A stretch of 64,000 nucleotides of DNA, taken from assembly GCA_026413225.1 (NCBI GenBank), contig CM048557.1:69554987-69618986 (forward strand), given 5' to 3'. The notes under the pieces were generated by a model. It ran no database searches and was not told the origin of the DNA. It saw only the letters and a list, made by a program, of their open reading frames with translations. Below are positions 51,701 to 62,867 of this stretch, piece by piece; position 1 is the stretch's first letter, and the number at the start of each line of letters is the position of its first letter. This DNA comes from Otis tarda (taxonomy: Eukaryota; Chordata; Aves; Otidiformes; Otididae). Made by a program: the position numbers and the translations under genes.

Positions 51701-51796
51701 TCCTCATGCCTCCTGAAAGCCAGTCTTGGTGTATCCTGCGTCTCTGCATGTTCCTCTACCTCGGCCCCTTCCTAATGCTCTCGTTTGCACGCGCAG
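48733..51796 (+). other. MDGA2: MDGA2 intron between exons B and C (3,064 bp, phase 0)
   Basis: This short intron splits Ig2 internally between FFTQ and GETK. It contains one small CR1 fragment (about 49960-50078) and T-rich tracts near 50180-50217. A repeat-free AT-rich stretch at about 49200-49860 looks unusually ordered (see findings). The rest shows nothing I can name. Confidence 0.88.
49960..50078 (+). mobile_element. CR1 LINE fragment, about 120 bp, lacking the terminal octamers
   Basis: From CAACGTTCCAGGCCAGGTTG through GAGATGTCCCTGCTCCTGGC to CCCTTCCCACCCAAACTAG. The final ATTCTATG units are missing, so sequence was lost at both ends. Confidence 0.9.
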
Positions 51797-51929
51797 GGAG
51801 AAACAAAGATCCTGAAGCTGAAGAACCTCCGACCTCAGGATTATGCGAATTACAGCTGCATCGCCTCGGTGAGGAATGTCTGCAGCATCCCTGACAAGAT
51901 GGTGTCCTTCCGACTCTCTAATAAAACAG
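51797..51929 (+). CDS. MDGA2: MDGA2 internal exon C: C-terminal part of Ig domain 2
   Basis: The exon starts in phase 0 directly after GCGCAG and encodes GETKILKLKNLRPQDY, then ANYSCIASVRNVCSIPDK and VSFRLSNKT. The Cys codon at 51857-51859 is the F-strand partner of the exon B Cys. A further Cys (51881-51883) lies in the RNVC motif. Two N-glycosylation sequons are visible, N-Y-S and N-K-T. The exon is 133 bases long and ends one base into a codon before GTGGGC (51930), so the next intron is phase 1, as is usual between Ig domains. The acceptor tract is interrupted by purines close to the AG, and the donor departs from consensus at +3 and +4. Both sites look weaker than those of exon B. A CR1 fragment begins about 93 bases past the donor. 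The following Ig3 exon is not in the window. Confidence 0.94.
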
Positions 51930-52022
51930 GTGGGCGTCCAGCAGCGACCTTCTCCAGTCATTTGATGTCCCCGTGGTCTTTTTTGTGTTTCGGTGATGTT
52001 CTCCTGCTTAAAACATTTGTGA

Positions 52023-52199
52023 CCGGTTGCCCAGAGAGGTGGTGGATGCCCCATCCCTGGAAACATTCCAGGCCAGGTTGGATGGGGCTCTGAGCAACCT
52101 GATCTGGTTGGAGATGTCCCTGCTCCTTGCAGGGGGGTTGGGCTGGGTGGGCTTTAGAGGTCCATTCCCACCCAAACTATTATATTCTATGATTCTATG
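52023..52199 (+). mobile_element. CR1 LINE fragment close behind the exon C donor
   Basis: Sense copy from CCGGTTGCCCAGAGAGGTGG to ATATTCTATGATTCTATGA. It begins about 93 bases after the exon C 5' splice site and is a member of the abundant group. Confidence 0.94.
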
Positions 52200-52557
52200 A
52201 CCACATGTGATAGGAACTATCCAGGGCAAGTTGTAGAATCAATTTTCAGATGTTTTCTTTTTTCTCATAGCAGTCAGGACTTGAAGAGTTTTGGTTTATT
52301 GCTCTCAATGTTTATCGTTCTCTAGACTTTATATCAGGATTTACATTTTTCCCCGGTGTCAGGGAGGTTCATTGTTATGGATAGTTTTCAAAGAAGATGC
52401 TGCAGCAAGGTAAGAGGAAAGGGCATCTCAGTCAAGACTGGGCTTCTCTCAGTACTTTGTTGACAGCTAATTATTTTTGGTCAACGGAATACTTGAGGAA
52501 AAAAGTCAAACTTTATATACTTACATTGATTTAAATTATTGGTTTTATATTATTATT

Positions 52558-52576
52558 TTGATATATTTTATATCAA
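52558..52576. repeat. AT-rich inverted repeat
   Basis: TTGATATA and TATATCAA flank a TTT centre, giving a perfect 8-base stem. It is short and may be chance in AT-rich sequence. Confidence 0.7.
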
Positions 52577-55059
52577 TATAAACATTGATTGAAACAAAAG
52601 TGTTTTCTTTCAGATTTAATTGATTCAAATGAAAATATTCAAACAGTTGTGCTGAAATGCTTTGCAGGAGGATAACTAGGTGTTTAGCTATAGTCTCTGG
52701 CCAAGCTGTCTCCGTGTTGTGGCATTTCTTGTGCATTTACTCTTTACTTTGGACCTGGCCCTGAGCGAGCAAACAGACAGTTGAATATCTCCCTCTCTTC
52801 GTGGCTGTAGCACTGCTATGTATCTCGAGAGCCTTGTGCCGGTGGTTGCTCACAAGGAGTGCAGTTGGGAATGCTGGTTTCCAGGAAGGTGGAAATTAGA
52901 GATTTTAACTTTCCTAAGGGCTCTGTGTCCAGGATGCACAGGGGATGTCTGAAATGGTTTATAAAACCGATGCCAAAGAGCAAAGTCCTCAACTTAGATT
53001 TCTAAATAATTAGAAATTTCAGAGCAGTGTTTTCTGGAGAACAGTTCTGCAGCAAACGTTGATACATTTGAAAACTTCAGGTTAGACTGCGCTGGGTTAT
53101 GTCTTAATAGCCTCTGCCTCAGGGCGCAAATGACCAAAGCGGTTGAGTTGTTAACATACCGAGTGCGTCTGAGATGAACTATGAGTTTTATTTGCACTTG
53201 CATGTTTCACATTGTTTCTGTCTTCACGGCTTTATTCCAAGGAGTTGCCTTCAGCTTTTCCTGAATTTCTGGTTTGGCAGCAGGGATTTCAGACCTGTGA
53301 TGTGTACCGTTACCATACACAACCCGCTGCAGAGCGGATTCATGGCTCAGCTTCAAAGCTGCCACTGGCAGTGGGGGAATTACAGTCACCTCCAAAGGTA
53401 TCTGGTAACATGATTTGGAAGCCCTTAATTTAATCTCTCATTAATTTGTTCCAGGGGAAAAGAAAATATCTTAATGTGAGGTTTATCCCTCACTAGTAGC
53501 TCTGATTTCGTACCCAAAGAGGTGTGAAAGCCTGTCTGCCATGGAGAGGTGTAGCAGACAGGTGGGACCAACTTTCCTCTCGACACTGGTAGTAACTCAT
53601 CGCCTCATCCATGAGAACAGAGGATGAGAGTTGTTACTGCTGTTGTCAGAGCGATAATTTTGCTGGTGAAGCCGGAGCAGTCTGTCCATGTTGGACCTCA
53701 TCTCCAATAGAAGTTTGTTTATGTTACAGTGATGGGGGAACATCAAATAGCCTAACTATTCTGAGCTAAGGAGAGGTGATCACCATCTAATTTAAAAAAA
53801 AAAATTATTCCCATCTTAGAAATGCCTTGTTTATTTTGAAAGAAGGATGTCTTGCTACCTTAACAGGAATTGCTATTCTGGAGTAATTTCCAAAGTAAAC
53901 AAACCTGAAAAATAACATTCACACTTTCTCATTAAGAACTTGGTGGCAACCATCATCAAGGGCAAGATTAAATATGTATAGTAATTACTGCAACAAGTCG
54001 TTAAAGATGATGATTGATGTGTGGATGTCTCTGGGACAAAATTTTTCTCATTTGGTACAACTTCGTCTGATATAGCTCTTTGGTAGAACTTCATGTAGTG
54101 TAACTTCATAGAAGTTACATATATTGGAAATCCAGAATAATCCAGGATAAATCCAAAGTAATAAAAACCTGAACTTGATGCTCTGTTTTGATGTAAAGCA
54201 GTCCTAGCCTGCCCATCTGTTTTTCATTTAAAGCTGGAAGCGTGTAATGGAGATGCCTATGTAATGGAAACAAAGCAGAGACAACAGCAGTGTCTGTAAG
54301 GTGGCAAACGTGCACGACATTTATTGTGATTAATGTGGCTAAGAGCAAATTTAAGTTCAGCTGCAAATTATGTGATCATGATGTGAAATTTGCTGGCAAT
54401 TTGGCCATTCTGTGTTTATCAGGTTTGTAAGCACAGCTGATGTGGAAGTTTTTTGGTGAACTTGGCTGTTAGTGATGAGAGGTGACTCTGGAGAGTCGCT
54501 GGGGCTTACAGCAGCTGTGGGTTTCCATCTCATTCCAGTTGATTTGGCTCACTGGGTTCAGGCTTTTATTGCACGACACAGGGACTGTTGCATGACTTGT
54601 CAGGATCCTTTGGATTGATTGACTTGTGAGTGAAGTCTGGAAGGTTTTTCCCTGCCATAGATGTGCGCTCCAGCTTGGGTTGCTCAGGGACATCAGCTGT
54701 CCCAGCAGCCAGATGGGGTTTGCGAGGGTTTGTGGACCATCTGCGTGCGGTGGCTTGCCGTTCACCTCGATTGACCCACCACGTGGTGGGCGCACGGCGG
54801 CTGGGAAGCTGCAGTGCCGCAGGGACCACCTTGGCTCCCAGCTGGCCCTGATGGATTGCTGCAGCGCGCTGATGCGCGGCAGGACTTCTGCACGCTGCAA
54901 CGAGCGTTTGTCACGTGGTGATGGTTGGCAGATTGTGCTTGAGGTAAGGGTGCTCAGCAGATGTGAAAAAACCCAGTGTAACTGTTATTGTATGCCTGGA
55001 AATCCTTACTGCTCTTACGGTATCCTGCTACCACCCTGCCTGCTTTCTGTATCCGGGGT

Positions 55060-55345
55060 CGTAGAATCGCAGAATCATGTAGGTTGGAAAAGACCTTTAA
55101 CACCATCGAGTCCAACTGTTAACCCAGCACTGCCAAGCCCACCACTAAACCATGTCCCTGAGCACCACGTCTACATGTCTTTTAAATATCCTAAGAGATG
55201 GTGACTCCACCACTGGCCTGGGCAGCCTGTTCCAGTGCTTGACAACCCTTTCAGTGAAGAAATTTTTCCTAATATCCAATCTAAACCTCCCCTGGAGCAA
55301 TTTGAGGTCACCGAGGTTCTCAGACAACAGTCAAGTCACCTGTTG
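55060..55345 (-). mobile_element. CR1 LINE fragment of the AAAAGACCT subfamily, antisense
   Basis: From GTAGAATCGCAGAATCATGTAGG through CACCATCGAGTCCAACTG and CATGTCCCTGAGCACCACG to CCTGGAGCAATTTGAGGTC. The minus strand encodes [22 protein letters not shown], then [13 protein letters not shown]. It belongs with the copies at 21524 and 23920. Confidence 0.93.
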
Positions 55346-56719
55346 AACCTTCTGCTTGATAATCTTCCTGTGTTGTTAGAGAATGTGGTGACAGAGGCCC
55401 GTGAACACGAGTTTTTTCCTCTTTCTTTCTCTGAAACACTGTCATAGTTTAGCCGCATAGTTTAAAACCAGGACAAACGCTGCCAAGTCTCCTCACCTTC
55501 CCTCTCCAAGAGCTCCGGGTGACTGGGACATGAACACAGACACTTGTTTCAAGGAAAGCATTGCAGATCCAGGTACTCCACAGCTAGCATTTATGCCACA
55601 GAGTCTTTCATCCATCTTTTTTCCTGTGTACGCACCTGAGCTGAGCGGCTAACTTGAGGAACACCAGCCGTGTCTCTGGGTGAGTAGTTCAGGTTTCTGT
55701 TTCGTGCCACCTGCCAGCTTGTCCCTGTGACCTTTTTGTTTTCTGTGCTCACTCCGTCTTGCTGATTATCCGATTGTGTGTCATGGCATTGCCGGAGTAA
55801 CAGTCAATTACTGTGGTAGAACTAATCCAAAGGAAACTTTCTGCCTGCTTCTCCTTGAATAATTCCAGAGGTAATCAAGCTGATGCCGTTAGAGGAACAT
55901 GTATTCATCAGTATACTTTAGATATGATGAGGGTTTAAATTGTTACACGTAGGTATAATTAGGTACGTTCACGCCCCCTTCGTTCAACAGCACTGTCTTA
56001 ATTACACCTGTGTGAGTCTGAGCCTTAGACACGCCGTTGTGCGTCTGTAGGCACCGCAGGAGTTAGAGTGCGTTGGCATCGTTTTCCAGACACGTGGATT
56101 TCTTTGTTCCAGCCCAGACTGGTTTAAAATGCAAAACAAAAGTGGATGTTGTAACGAGAGGAGCTGAGATCATCTCAGAAGCACGTGACCATGCATATGT
56201 TGAAGCCCACGACGACAATTAGCAGTAATACCGTAGAGCAGCAGGTAGAGGCACTTGTTGAGCACAGACCCGCTTTGTCTCTAAAGACAGCTATTACGCT
56301 GCAAATTTATTATCTATATAGATGAGAAATTTGAAAGGAAGCAGAAACGCTGTGAAGTGATTCACCTGCTGGCAGATTGCTAGTGAGTGACAGGAACAGA
56401 AATAGAAGGCAAGATGTAAGGAAGAACAGCGAGGGGACTAATTTTGTGACTCCCATTTGTTTTTGGTAGATTGAGTCCCTTTAAAATCAGCACGTAGAAG
56501 TTAATTTGGGTAAGTTATTGCAAGCAGGAGTTGTAAAACCAAGTGCAGCTGCTTTGCAACAAAATCAAGAAGCTATTCTGAAAAGGAGGAGGAACCCTGA
56601 CAGTTTTCTCAGTGTATGTGCTCAAATCCAGGCTGTCAGAAGAGGAGCAGCTGCGAGGGTGGGTGTTGCACTGAGTCACGACCTCCATACTTTCGGTCTA
56701 CATTAACTGTTTTTGTTGC

Positions 56720-56992
56720 CTTGCTGTCTCCATCCTGTATCAAAGAAAAAGTCCAATTGATCTGATTCTCTCTTCTACTCTACCCGTTGGATTTTTCCTG
56801 GGGTTGCTGCTGTCCTGTCTCTTCCCAAGGGTCTCAGCAGTTTCTAACATTCTGCCACCAACTGGCTCGGCCCTGTCCAGCAGCAGGTCCACCCTAGGCC
56901 CGGCCGAGTCCACTGAACAAAGGGGGACAACTTCTAGCAACTTCTTACAGAAGCTGCCACCATAGCCCCCCCCTCATTAAATAAAACCAACA
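56720..56992 (+). mobile_element. Possible avian LTR retrotransposon remnant
   Basis: Segments such as GGGGGACAACTTCTAGCAAC and ACAGAAGCTGCCACCATAGCC resemble LTR sequence I have seen in bird genomes. An AATAAA polyadenylation signal lies at 56980-56985. I see no matching second LTR, no primer binding site and no coding domains. The family and both ends are uncertain. Confidence 0.35.
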
Positions 56993-57399
56993 CATCTTGA
57001 AATCAGTGGATTTTTCCCTCCAAGCAGTCCTCACAGTTTGAAAGTGCAACAAGCACAAAAGACAGAGCTGGCAGCAAAAGCTTCTGTGGGGGGAGTACAG
57101 TGCTACAGGTTGTGTCTTCTCATAGGAATGACTTTCCAGCACCTTTCTCATCTCCTGTTCCCGCTTACAAGTGTTTTGGAGTCACACGCTTGGTTCCTCT
57201 GTATACCTTCTCATCCTCTTGCCTTGTCTTTAGGAAGACCTTTGATGTGACCTCCTTTAGTTTCCTTATAGCCAGGTTTGAGAGATGTGAAGCATTAGTG
57301 GAAAATTGGCTGGGGCTTTGGGCTTGAAGGGTGGCACGATGTCTAACTGGTGATCTTTGGCTCACGTTATCCCTTGGGGATCAAAATTGTTAACAATAG

Positions 57400-58050
57400 T
57401 GTACAACATCTTTATTAATGACCAAAACAATGGGATGAGGTGCGCTTTTGGTTAAGTTCTTGAACGATACCAAATTGGGAGTGGTGGTCAAGACAGGGGT
57501 TTTGACAGGCTGGAGAAAAGGGCAGACAGGAGCCTCATGAAATTCAGCTGAGGTAAATGCCGTGTCCTGCACCTGGGTAGCAACAGCTGCCCCATGTACC
57601 CATACATGTTGGGGCCAACTGGCTAAAAGCAGCTTTACAGGAAGGGAGAGACACGTTCAACGTGAGCCAGCAATGTGCCTGTGCCAAAAAGGCCAACAGC
57701 AAACTTGGCTGTACTGGCAGGACTGCAGCCAGCAGTGATTCTTCCCCTCTGTTCAGCACTTATGATACTGCATCTGGAGTGTTGTGTCCATTTTGCAGCT
57801 CCCTAGAGCAAGGCAGGCATGGATGGACTTGGAGCAAGGCCAGTGGAGGCCAAGATGGTCTGGAGCTAGAGCAAGTGACACGTGAGAGGAGGCTGAATGA
57901 GCTGGGTTTGCTCACCTTAGGGAAGATGCTCAAACTTTAACTGGATGAGGCCTGAGCGAGCTGATCTAATTGACGTTGCTTCAAGCAGGGTTCTGACCAG
58001 GGCCCTCCAGAGATCCCTTCTGATGAAGGTTGTTGTATAGTTCTGTGGCT
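57400..58050 (+). mobile_element. Old, long CR1 LINE fragment, sense
   Basis: Ordered diverged matches to CR1 ORF2: TTTATTAATGACCAAAACAATGG, CGATACCAAATTGGGAGTGG, GTCCTGCACCTGGGTAGC, GTGAGCCAGCAATGTGCC and GAGGAGGCTGAATGAGCTGG. It ends CAGAGATCCCTTCTG and TAGTTCTGTGG. It covers more of ORF2 than any other copy here but is full of indels. The section after 57940 jumps to the 3' end, suggesting an internal deletion. Confidence 0.85.
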
Positions 58051-59124
58051 AGAGAAAACACATTAAAAGGCAAAAGAGTGTTGTGGAAGTTGTCGTTTGA
58101 ACTCAGTATTATCTCCTCTCCCCAGCATATCATTGTCTATGTAAGAACTGACAAAAGTAATGAAGACCTATTGCCCTGGCTGGGCCTGGACCGTACGTGG
58201 GTCAGGAGGTCCTTCTTGCTAAGCATCTTCAAAAAGAACGAGTGCAGTCTCCTTTAGAAATACAGAGATTGTGTTACTCCAAGCATAATTCTGCTCTGTG
58301 TCGAAGATGGATTATTGACAAATGATGTTAAAATCTGTCACTGGTTTGGAGGTGACTCACTGGTTAATCTTTAGAGCTGGGAAAGGTAACTTCAGGTACA
58401 GCTGACTCTGAATTGCACATCTGAGTGCACACACCTAACGATAACATGAATGGATCCTTTTAAGAGTGTTCATTGCTTCAAAGTGTCAGAGAAAAAACAC
58501 TGTAATTCTGGGCTTCTTATCGTATTTCTTCTAATATGATTGAGTTAAAGCAAATAAAACTATTGCCTTGATCTACAGAGCACTTTTGGTGGCACAGATT
58601 AATTTGAAAATGTATATTGGTTCATATATTAGCAGCCAGTTCAGACTGCTTAGTGCAGATCATCATTAATACGTAATATTGAGGCTGATTTTTGCAGCAA
58701 TAATCCACACCGGTAACTTTTACCACGAGAGCCGAGTATTTCAATGTGTGATTTTTCAGCTGCGTGCCACAGTTCATTCATATCGCAGCTGAAGCTGGCA
58801 TTCTGTCTGGGGCATGTGGTGGGAAACAAATTGAGAAAGGCTTAATTCACTTTTAATCTCTCAATTAAGCCGTAGTCTGTCGTGATAAGCTTGCTTTGTT
58901 TCCCTTCATTCAGACAATACAGTGTTAAGAGAATTATCTCATTTTGAAAAAAAATATTTCTCTTCGCATCCCCTGGCATTCTCAGAGAGCGCGACAGCGA
59001 TTTGTGATCCTGCGCTAAAGAGGCTTGAAATCCTCAGATAAGAAATTCAGCCAGCTGTATAACCGGAGCTGAATACTGAAGGTGGATGGTTTTAACGCTT
59101 TAGCGAAAAGGAGTAATAGAAAAT

Positions 59125-59205
59125 AAAGCTGGGAAGGACCTCAAGAGGTCATCTAGTCCTGTTCTTCATGGCGGGATGCACTGGATCTAAACCTTGTCCT
59201 ACTGA
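59125..59205 (-). mobile_element. Ancient CR1 3'-end fragment, antisense
   Basis: GCTGGGAAGGACCTCAAGAGG followed by TCATCTAGTCCTGTTC is the typical start of an old sauropsid CR1 3' end read in reverse. Confidence 0.7.
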
Positions 59206-59604
59206 TGTCTGTTTAGCCCGGCTGCCAGCAGCAAAGGTGCTGCATTATTGACAGGTGGACCAGTCCATCGTTCTGGTCCTGTCCACCATGGCATGAGGAA
59301 GAGCTTGTCCTCTTCCCTTTTGCAGCAGTGTTCTGTGTATTTGAAGATGGTTGTCTTGTCCTGTCTCTTCTGTTGGATAACGAACCCAGCTCCTTCATTT
59401 TTGCCTGCGAGTCACGTCATCTCTACCTCACACTGTTGCTCTTGATTTCCTCTGCCCACCTCCTTGGTGAAGTTGAGTGTTTCAGGGCATGCAGAGTGCT
59501 CCACTGCAGCCAGACCTGTAAACACGGGATTCAACGCAGGGCTTGTTTCATCCATTTCCCAACAAAGTTCTTGTTCATGCATCCCTGTATAAAAATTTTC
59601 TTTT

Positions 59605-59702
59605 TGTGAGCACGTATTGCTGATGTTTGCTTTGTGTCCAGATTGCCATCCATCAAAACCCTGAGGGTCCTTTCTCTGCAGCTCCTCATTAGCCAGTTCC
59701 AT
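59605..59702 (-). mobile_element. Ancient CR1 ORF2 scrap, antisense
   Basis: CACGTATTGCTGATGTTTGC, then CATCAAAACCCTGAGGGTCC and TTTCTCTGCAGCTCCTC match, with changes, the reverse of the CR1 segment coding for DLGVLxDxKLNM. It may be part of the same insertion as 59125-59205. Confidence 0.6.
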
Positions 59703-60728
59703 TAATTGTGTGGGCTGTTGCAAGGCAGGATTTGCATCACCTAACTAGCAGACCGAATGCTTCGATATCTGTAGTAACGCTAGTTGTTCAAGGAGCAGCG
59801 TATTCGGGGGAGAGAAATGGCTCCGAAGAGCAATTCGTCCCACCTATTTTTGGAAAGCAGGACTTGTGCTTTAGGGATGCTTGTATCTCATCAAGGGACA
59901 TGCCCTCAGATTGCACGCCTGACTTTTGGGTGGTTGAAATTAGCCGAGGTGAATTTAAGCCTACATGTACAACAGCGCATCTAAATATAGCGGTGAAGGG
60001 GACAGTTTTGTGATTGGGTTCAGCTGATTTAACACCGCTTTGCTGCTAAAGGGAGGATCCTGCCGTCCCTTCGTACCCTCTGGATAAAATGTCCCCAGAA
60101 TGAATAGTTCATACAGTGTGGGAGCTGCGAGCTATTGTAGTCATCTCCAGAGCGTAACCACCGAGGAAGTGCTCTGAATAGCAAACGTATCCGCCTCCCT
60201 TCCTCCCGGTTGGAGCTCTCAATGCCACATCTGTGCGTGAACGGCAGCACGAGCAAAGCGCGAGTCATCAAAGCGCTGCTGCTGCTGGGTGAAAAGCAGC
60301 CAGGCAGATCGGGAATAAAGAGATGAGTCATCAAAGCCGCGTCCCCATTGGTGAAAAAAACAGGATTTCAGAAAAAGTTGGATGAGGAGGGGAAAAAAAG
60401 GCTTTTCAGAAGAGGGGGAGAGCACAGGGAGTGGGCTCTGATTACCTGGACTGGTGCTCCAGGCCAGCTTGTTCACTTGTAGGTGAACATCTAAAGAGGT
60501 GAGTCCAGCTGAAAATGGACCTTGTTATATATAATCTCATTCTCTGCTTGATTTCTTTCCCATGACTCCCCTCTCTGCTTCCCCTTCAACCTCATAATTT
60601 TCCATTCTTGATAGTACGCCCGGACAAAATGATCTTGCACTGTACTCAACTTTTAAGCCTCGTTATATCAATGGCAAGCTCAGGAGAAACTGAAAAATGT
60701 AAGATTTGGTGGGGTTTTTTTTGGTTTG

Positions 60729-60743
60729 TTTTTTTTTTTTTTT
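60729..60743 (+). repeat. Poly-T tract (15 T)
   Basis: An uninterrupted T run following GGGGTTTTTTTTGG. A second T-rich run lies near 61936-61949. Confidence 0.88.
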
Positions 60744-61299
60744 AATCTCTGATCAGGTAACATATTCAAATTGAGCAGTGACGTCTGGTACATGGAGGGC
60801 ACACATACCCCAATCTGAGGTTGGAGGACACAAACTCATGGGTGTCTTCAGCAATCGTGGGGGCAGCTGCCCTGGGCGCGGGGAGCCACATCTTTGCGCT
60901 ACAACAGGTCCTGTGCTTTTGTGAAGATGAGAACCCTAAAATACTTGCAATACTGAAATCTGGTCTGGGGATATAAATCTAAATCTGGGTATTAAATCTA
61001 AAAAAAAAAGGGCAAATGTTTGAAAGAAGTGGGATTTTGAGCCCTTTGCCTTTGTTTTCCCTACCCCTGCAAGTGCTGGAATTTTAAAGGCCATGATGAA
61101 ATGGGATAAAAAGCAAGTAATGCAAAACCAAGGTTGATATGTGTTGTGAACACACGTATCTAAACACAAAGGTGTTTAGAACTGGAAGTTGTTATAGAGT
61201 GTTTTACTGCTCTTCTGCACTGAGGTTACGTGCAGCCCCTGAGCAAGCCACCACTGAAGTTCAAAGCTCTACATGACTGGTCGCTACTGGACGGTGACT

Positions 61300-61497
61300 A
61301 TAAAACCACATTTTTACAGTGAGGGTGACCCACCCAGCACTGGCACAGGTTGCCCGGAGAGGTTGTGAAGTCTCCGTCCTCAGAGATATACAAAGGACCT
61401 CTGGATGTGGCCATGGCCAAAATGCAGTAGGGGACCAAGCTTGGACCAGATGACCTCCAGAGATGCCTCCAACCTCAGCCATCCTGTAATTCAGTGA
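61300..61497 (+). mobile_element. Old CR1 LINE fragment, sense
   Basis: From ACCACATTTTTACAGTGAGGG through GGCACAGGTTGCCCGGAGAGG and CCAGATGACCTCCAGAGATGC to CATCCTGTAATTCAGTGATG. The decayed terminal octamer and indels indicate age. Confidence 0.85.
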
Positions 61498-62262
61498 TGA
61501 ATTCTGGTCCTAAGCTTGCAAAGAGCTCATGTTTAAGTGTCTCTGCATAATTTTTCTCCCTTTGCTTTCTTGGAGAACTCATTGCCAATATAAAGGTGAA
61601 CCTGCCCTGGTGAGCCTTACCCCTTCCCAGCAAAGTCCACAGCTAAGTTTGAGTGTTCTGAGAGAGGAGACGAACTGTTAGTGCACGTAGGTGCATGCTT
61701 GCTTGGCAATTTGGCCCACTGGAGCGTCTTACCCTGGGTAATTCAGTACACGCTGGCACTTTCTGCCTAGAAGAGTTGTCTCTTTTGTGAGACCAACAAG
61801 TAGGACTGTCCAATGGCAGTCAGAAGGCTATGGCTGTAGCAGCGACGAAGGTACAGTAGAGAGGATAGGTATATAAAAAAGATTTTCACTCGGATTTGTT
61901 TTTTCTTTGGTTTGCTTTGGGAGTTTTTTGGTGTTTTTTTTTTTTTTTTAATTTTGTTTTCTTTTTTAAGGACTATTGATGAAATAAAGGGACTTACCTT
62001 ATTGCAACATGCTGTGGCAGTGTGGTCAAAGTTTATTTTTTACCCTGTAATTTCCAATCTGGACCTCAGCTGGGAATTATAATCTATTCTTTTTTGAACC
62101 TTACTGAGTAAATAAGTACAGAGATGATGCTCCCAGCGCAGCAGGGACCTCAGATATTCTCTTTCTTTTTGCTCTGACTTGAAAGGGACTATTCATAATG
62201 TGTATTTTTGGGAGCATATGCATTGTATTCCTTCAAGAAATCATGACTGTAAATTAAGCAGC

Positions 62263-62279
62263 CACACACACATATATAT
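62263..62279. repeat. (CA)n(TA)n microsatellite
   Basis: Five CA units followed by about three TA units. Confidence 0.88.
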
Positions 62280-62564
62280 GAAAGTATAATTCAATTATAG
62301 TCTATCACTTCAGTTCTGTATATAAAATAATTCACAAAACTGGAGGAAGTATCTTTTCATTTTTATTCATTGTAGATGAGTGAGTTGTCAAGGATATGAC
62401 TTCTGCCTCTATTTTAATATTGCTATTAAAGTATTAGTTTTCTTTTGCATTTCCAGTAATCCCTAAAGCCAATTGTGACACTTTCTTAATTCTATATACC
62501 CAGCCTAAATACATATATTTGTCTCACTGTAATAATAACACACTTTGATGTCAGATTACACTAA

Positions 62565-62867
62565 AGATGGGGAGAGACTGTTCAGCAGGGCCTGTTGTGA
62601 CAGGACGAGGGGTGATGGTTTTAAAATAGAGGGAGGTAGATGCAGATTGGACATAAGGAAAAAAATTTTTACAATCAGGGTGGTGGAACAGTGGCCCAGG
62701 TTCCCCAGAGAGGTGGCGAATGCCCCATCCCTGGAAACATTCCAGGCCAGGTTGGCCAGGGCTGTGAGCAACCTGATCTGGTTGGAGATGTCCCTGCTTC
62801 TTGCAGGGGGGTTGGACTAGAAGACCTTTGAGGGTCCCTTCCAACCCTAACCATTCTGTGATTCTAT
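62565..62867 (+). mobile_element. CR1 LINE fragment, 5'-truncated
   Basis: Sense copy from AAAGATGGGGAGAGACTGTTC to CATTCTGTGATTCTATTA. The ORF2 tail is open for about 85 codons ([18 protein letters not shown], then IRVVEQWPRFPREVANAPSL). It shares its start point with the copies at 2245, 3484 and 18737. Confidence 0.94.

Noticed and set aside
54626..55204. 192-codon open frame on the + strand
   Set aside because: Its end runs into an antisense CR1 copy and its translation has no recognisable domain. A second 143-codon frame lies on the opposite strand over the same bases, as expected in locally GC-rich sequence.
55436..55490. TGTCATAGTTTAGC-like start, considered as a 5' LTR edge
   Set aside because: Only the first dozen bases resemble an avian LTR start, and no matching LTR end or internal region follows.
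60280..60295. Short CTG repeat (GCTGCTGCTGCTG)
   Set aside because: Only about four units, which is common by chance and not worth annotating as a repeat locus.
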